Positions 11,381 through 11,993 of a stretch of 11,993 bases of DNA are shown here, piece by piece. The position numbers were made by a program, and so were the translations under genes. The stretch comes from Acidimicrobiia bacterium UBA6912. Lineage in GTDB: Bacteria > Actinomycetota > Acidimicrobiia > Spongiisociales > UBA5794. Location of the stretch: contig DKBA01000110.1 in assembly GCA_002450985.1 (NCBI GenBank), forward strand, positions 4,611 through 16,603. Reading direction: 5' to 3'. The notes beneath the pieces are model-generated. The model had not been told where the DNA came from. It saw only the letters and a program-made list of their open reading frames with translations, and searched no databases. Every line of letters starts with the position of its first letter. Within the stretch, counting starts at the first letter, position 1.

Positions 11381-11993
11381 ATGGACCGCAGAGTGACCGT
11401 TCTGACTGGGCAGCCGGATCCAACTCCGCCGACGCCGCGTTCGAGCCCGAAGTGGACGGGGGTGCTGTTGGTGGCCGCAGGCATCGCGTTCGGTTACCTC
11501 CTGGCTCAGGGCACGACCAGCAGCCTCCCACCCGTTGACACCGCATCTCCCGAAGCGGTCCCCTCAGTATCCGCAACGGCCCCGCCGGGCGTCGCATCCG
11601 CACTGCCCGCCGAGAAGACCACAGGGTTCTCGGGGACTGTCCTCGCGTCGGTCGAGTCCGCACGGGGGCTGATGACGTGGCCCGGGGATGGCGGTCCGAT
11701 CAAGATCCGGCTCACCTCGGACGTGTGGGCCGCTGCATATGACGCTGCCCAAGGCCGGATCGCGGTCACGGTACGTGAGTACGGTCGCGACGGGCTCGCA
11801 CTCTATGTTGGAGATCTCGGCGACGTACGGTTCGTGACGTCCGGCGTCACCGGCTTTGCCTGGCATCCGACGGAGCCCAGCGCCATCGCCTGGGTGGAGG
11901 AATCGAAGGACGGCTTTGCCCTGGTGAAGGCCGTTGTATCGGACGGTGTGGTCATGGCCAACCAGATCGCCGTCCTACGCGACCGGGTCCGAC
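11381..11993 (+). CDS. Membrane-anchored protein with beta-propeller-like domain, N-terminal part
   Basis: An uninterrupted frame of 204 codons runs from ATG 11381 off the right edge. Residues 1-24 are cytoplasmic, basic and Pro-rich. A single hydrophobic helix lies at about 25-43 (WTGVLLVAAGIAFGYLLAQ). A low-complexity Ala/Pro/Ser/Val linker (about 45-85) leads to an exported domain. That domain contains blocks such as GLALYVGDLGDVRFV followed by VTGFAWHPTEPSAIAWVEE, a pattern of a strand, a Gly-Asp turn, then Ala-Trp-His-Pro and Ala-Trp that is usual for TolB/WD-like beta-propeller blades. It is probably a type II, single-pass protein facing outside. No good ribosome binding site precedes the ATG, so the start is likely but not certain. 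The rest of the gene and its function lie outside the window. Confidence 0.8.
   Translation, partial: MDRRVTVLTGQPDPTPPTPRSSPKWTGVLLVAAGIAFGYLLAQGTTSSLPPVDTASPEAVPSVSATAPPGVASALPAEKTTGFSGTVLASVESARGLMTWPGDGGPIKIRLTSDVWAAAYDAAQGRIAVTVREYGRDGLALYVGDLGDVRFVTSGVTGFAWHPTEPSAIAWVEESKDGFALVKAVVSDGVVMANQIAVLRDRVR

Noticed and set aside
1..11993. tRNA, rRNA, CRISPR, transposase, integrase or phage genes
   Set aside because: I looked for these on both strands and saw no cloverleaf ends, no regularly spaced direct repeats, and no transposase or recombinase motif in any supported gene.

Overview
The window looks like chromosomal DNA of a high-GC Actinomycetota bacterium. The evidence is G/C-biased third codon positions, a 397-residue class III cyclase with an N-terminal regulatory half, a large MalT/LAL-type LuxR regulator, and many small hydrolases and membrane proteins typical of that phylum. 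An Acidimicrobiia-like lineage is plausible, but no marker gene is present to settle it. There is no rRNA, tRNA, CRISPR array, insertion sequence or phage gene.

Layout. (1) Positions 1-144 hold the C-terminus of a PIN-domain (VapC-like) toxin, followed by a short hairpin and a roughly 460-base stretch without a convincing gene. (2) Positions 609-1769 encode a cytosolic serine hydrolase of the class C beta-lactamase/esterase family. (3) Positions 1904-3551 are a plus-strand unit: a promoter overlapped by a perfect 15-base palindrome, a TetR-family regulator, and two small four-helix membrane proteins that resemble each other. (4) Positions 3781-8090 are a minus-strand unit read leftwards: an 889-residue MalT-like LuxR regulator, a small conserved alpha/beta protein of about 79 residues, an atypical NAD(P)-binding SDR/epimerase, and a three-helix membrane protein. 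Units 3 and 4 converge on a 229-base spacer containing a nested hairpin. (5) Divergently from the LuxR gene, positions 8283-9476 encode a class III nucleotidyl cyclase with all expected catalytic residues. (6) Positions 9563-9802 look like the 5' remnant of a longer gene, ending 4 bases before an alpha/beta hydrolase (9807-10622). (7) Positions 10623-11380 are about 760 bases without a convincing gene. They contain a cluster of three hairpins and, at the far end, nested inverted repeats. (8) From 11381 to the window edge runs the start of a membrane-anchored protein with an Ala/Pro/Ser-rich linker and an extracytoplasmic domain with beta-propeller character.

How the parts may work together. 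The TetR unit is probably self-repressed through the palindrome on its own promoter, with the two membrane proteins as co-transcribed targets. The LuxR regulator and the cyclase share a 192-base divergent promoter region with a dyad, so an ATP-dependent regulator and a second-messenger enzyme may be co-controlled; this is inferred from arrangement alone. No complete, clearly new multi-gene system is evident. The best leads are the TetR/paired four-helix proteins, the LuxR-79aa-SDR-membrane unit, the truncated gene before the hydrolase, and the hairpin cluster in the long gap.
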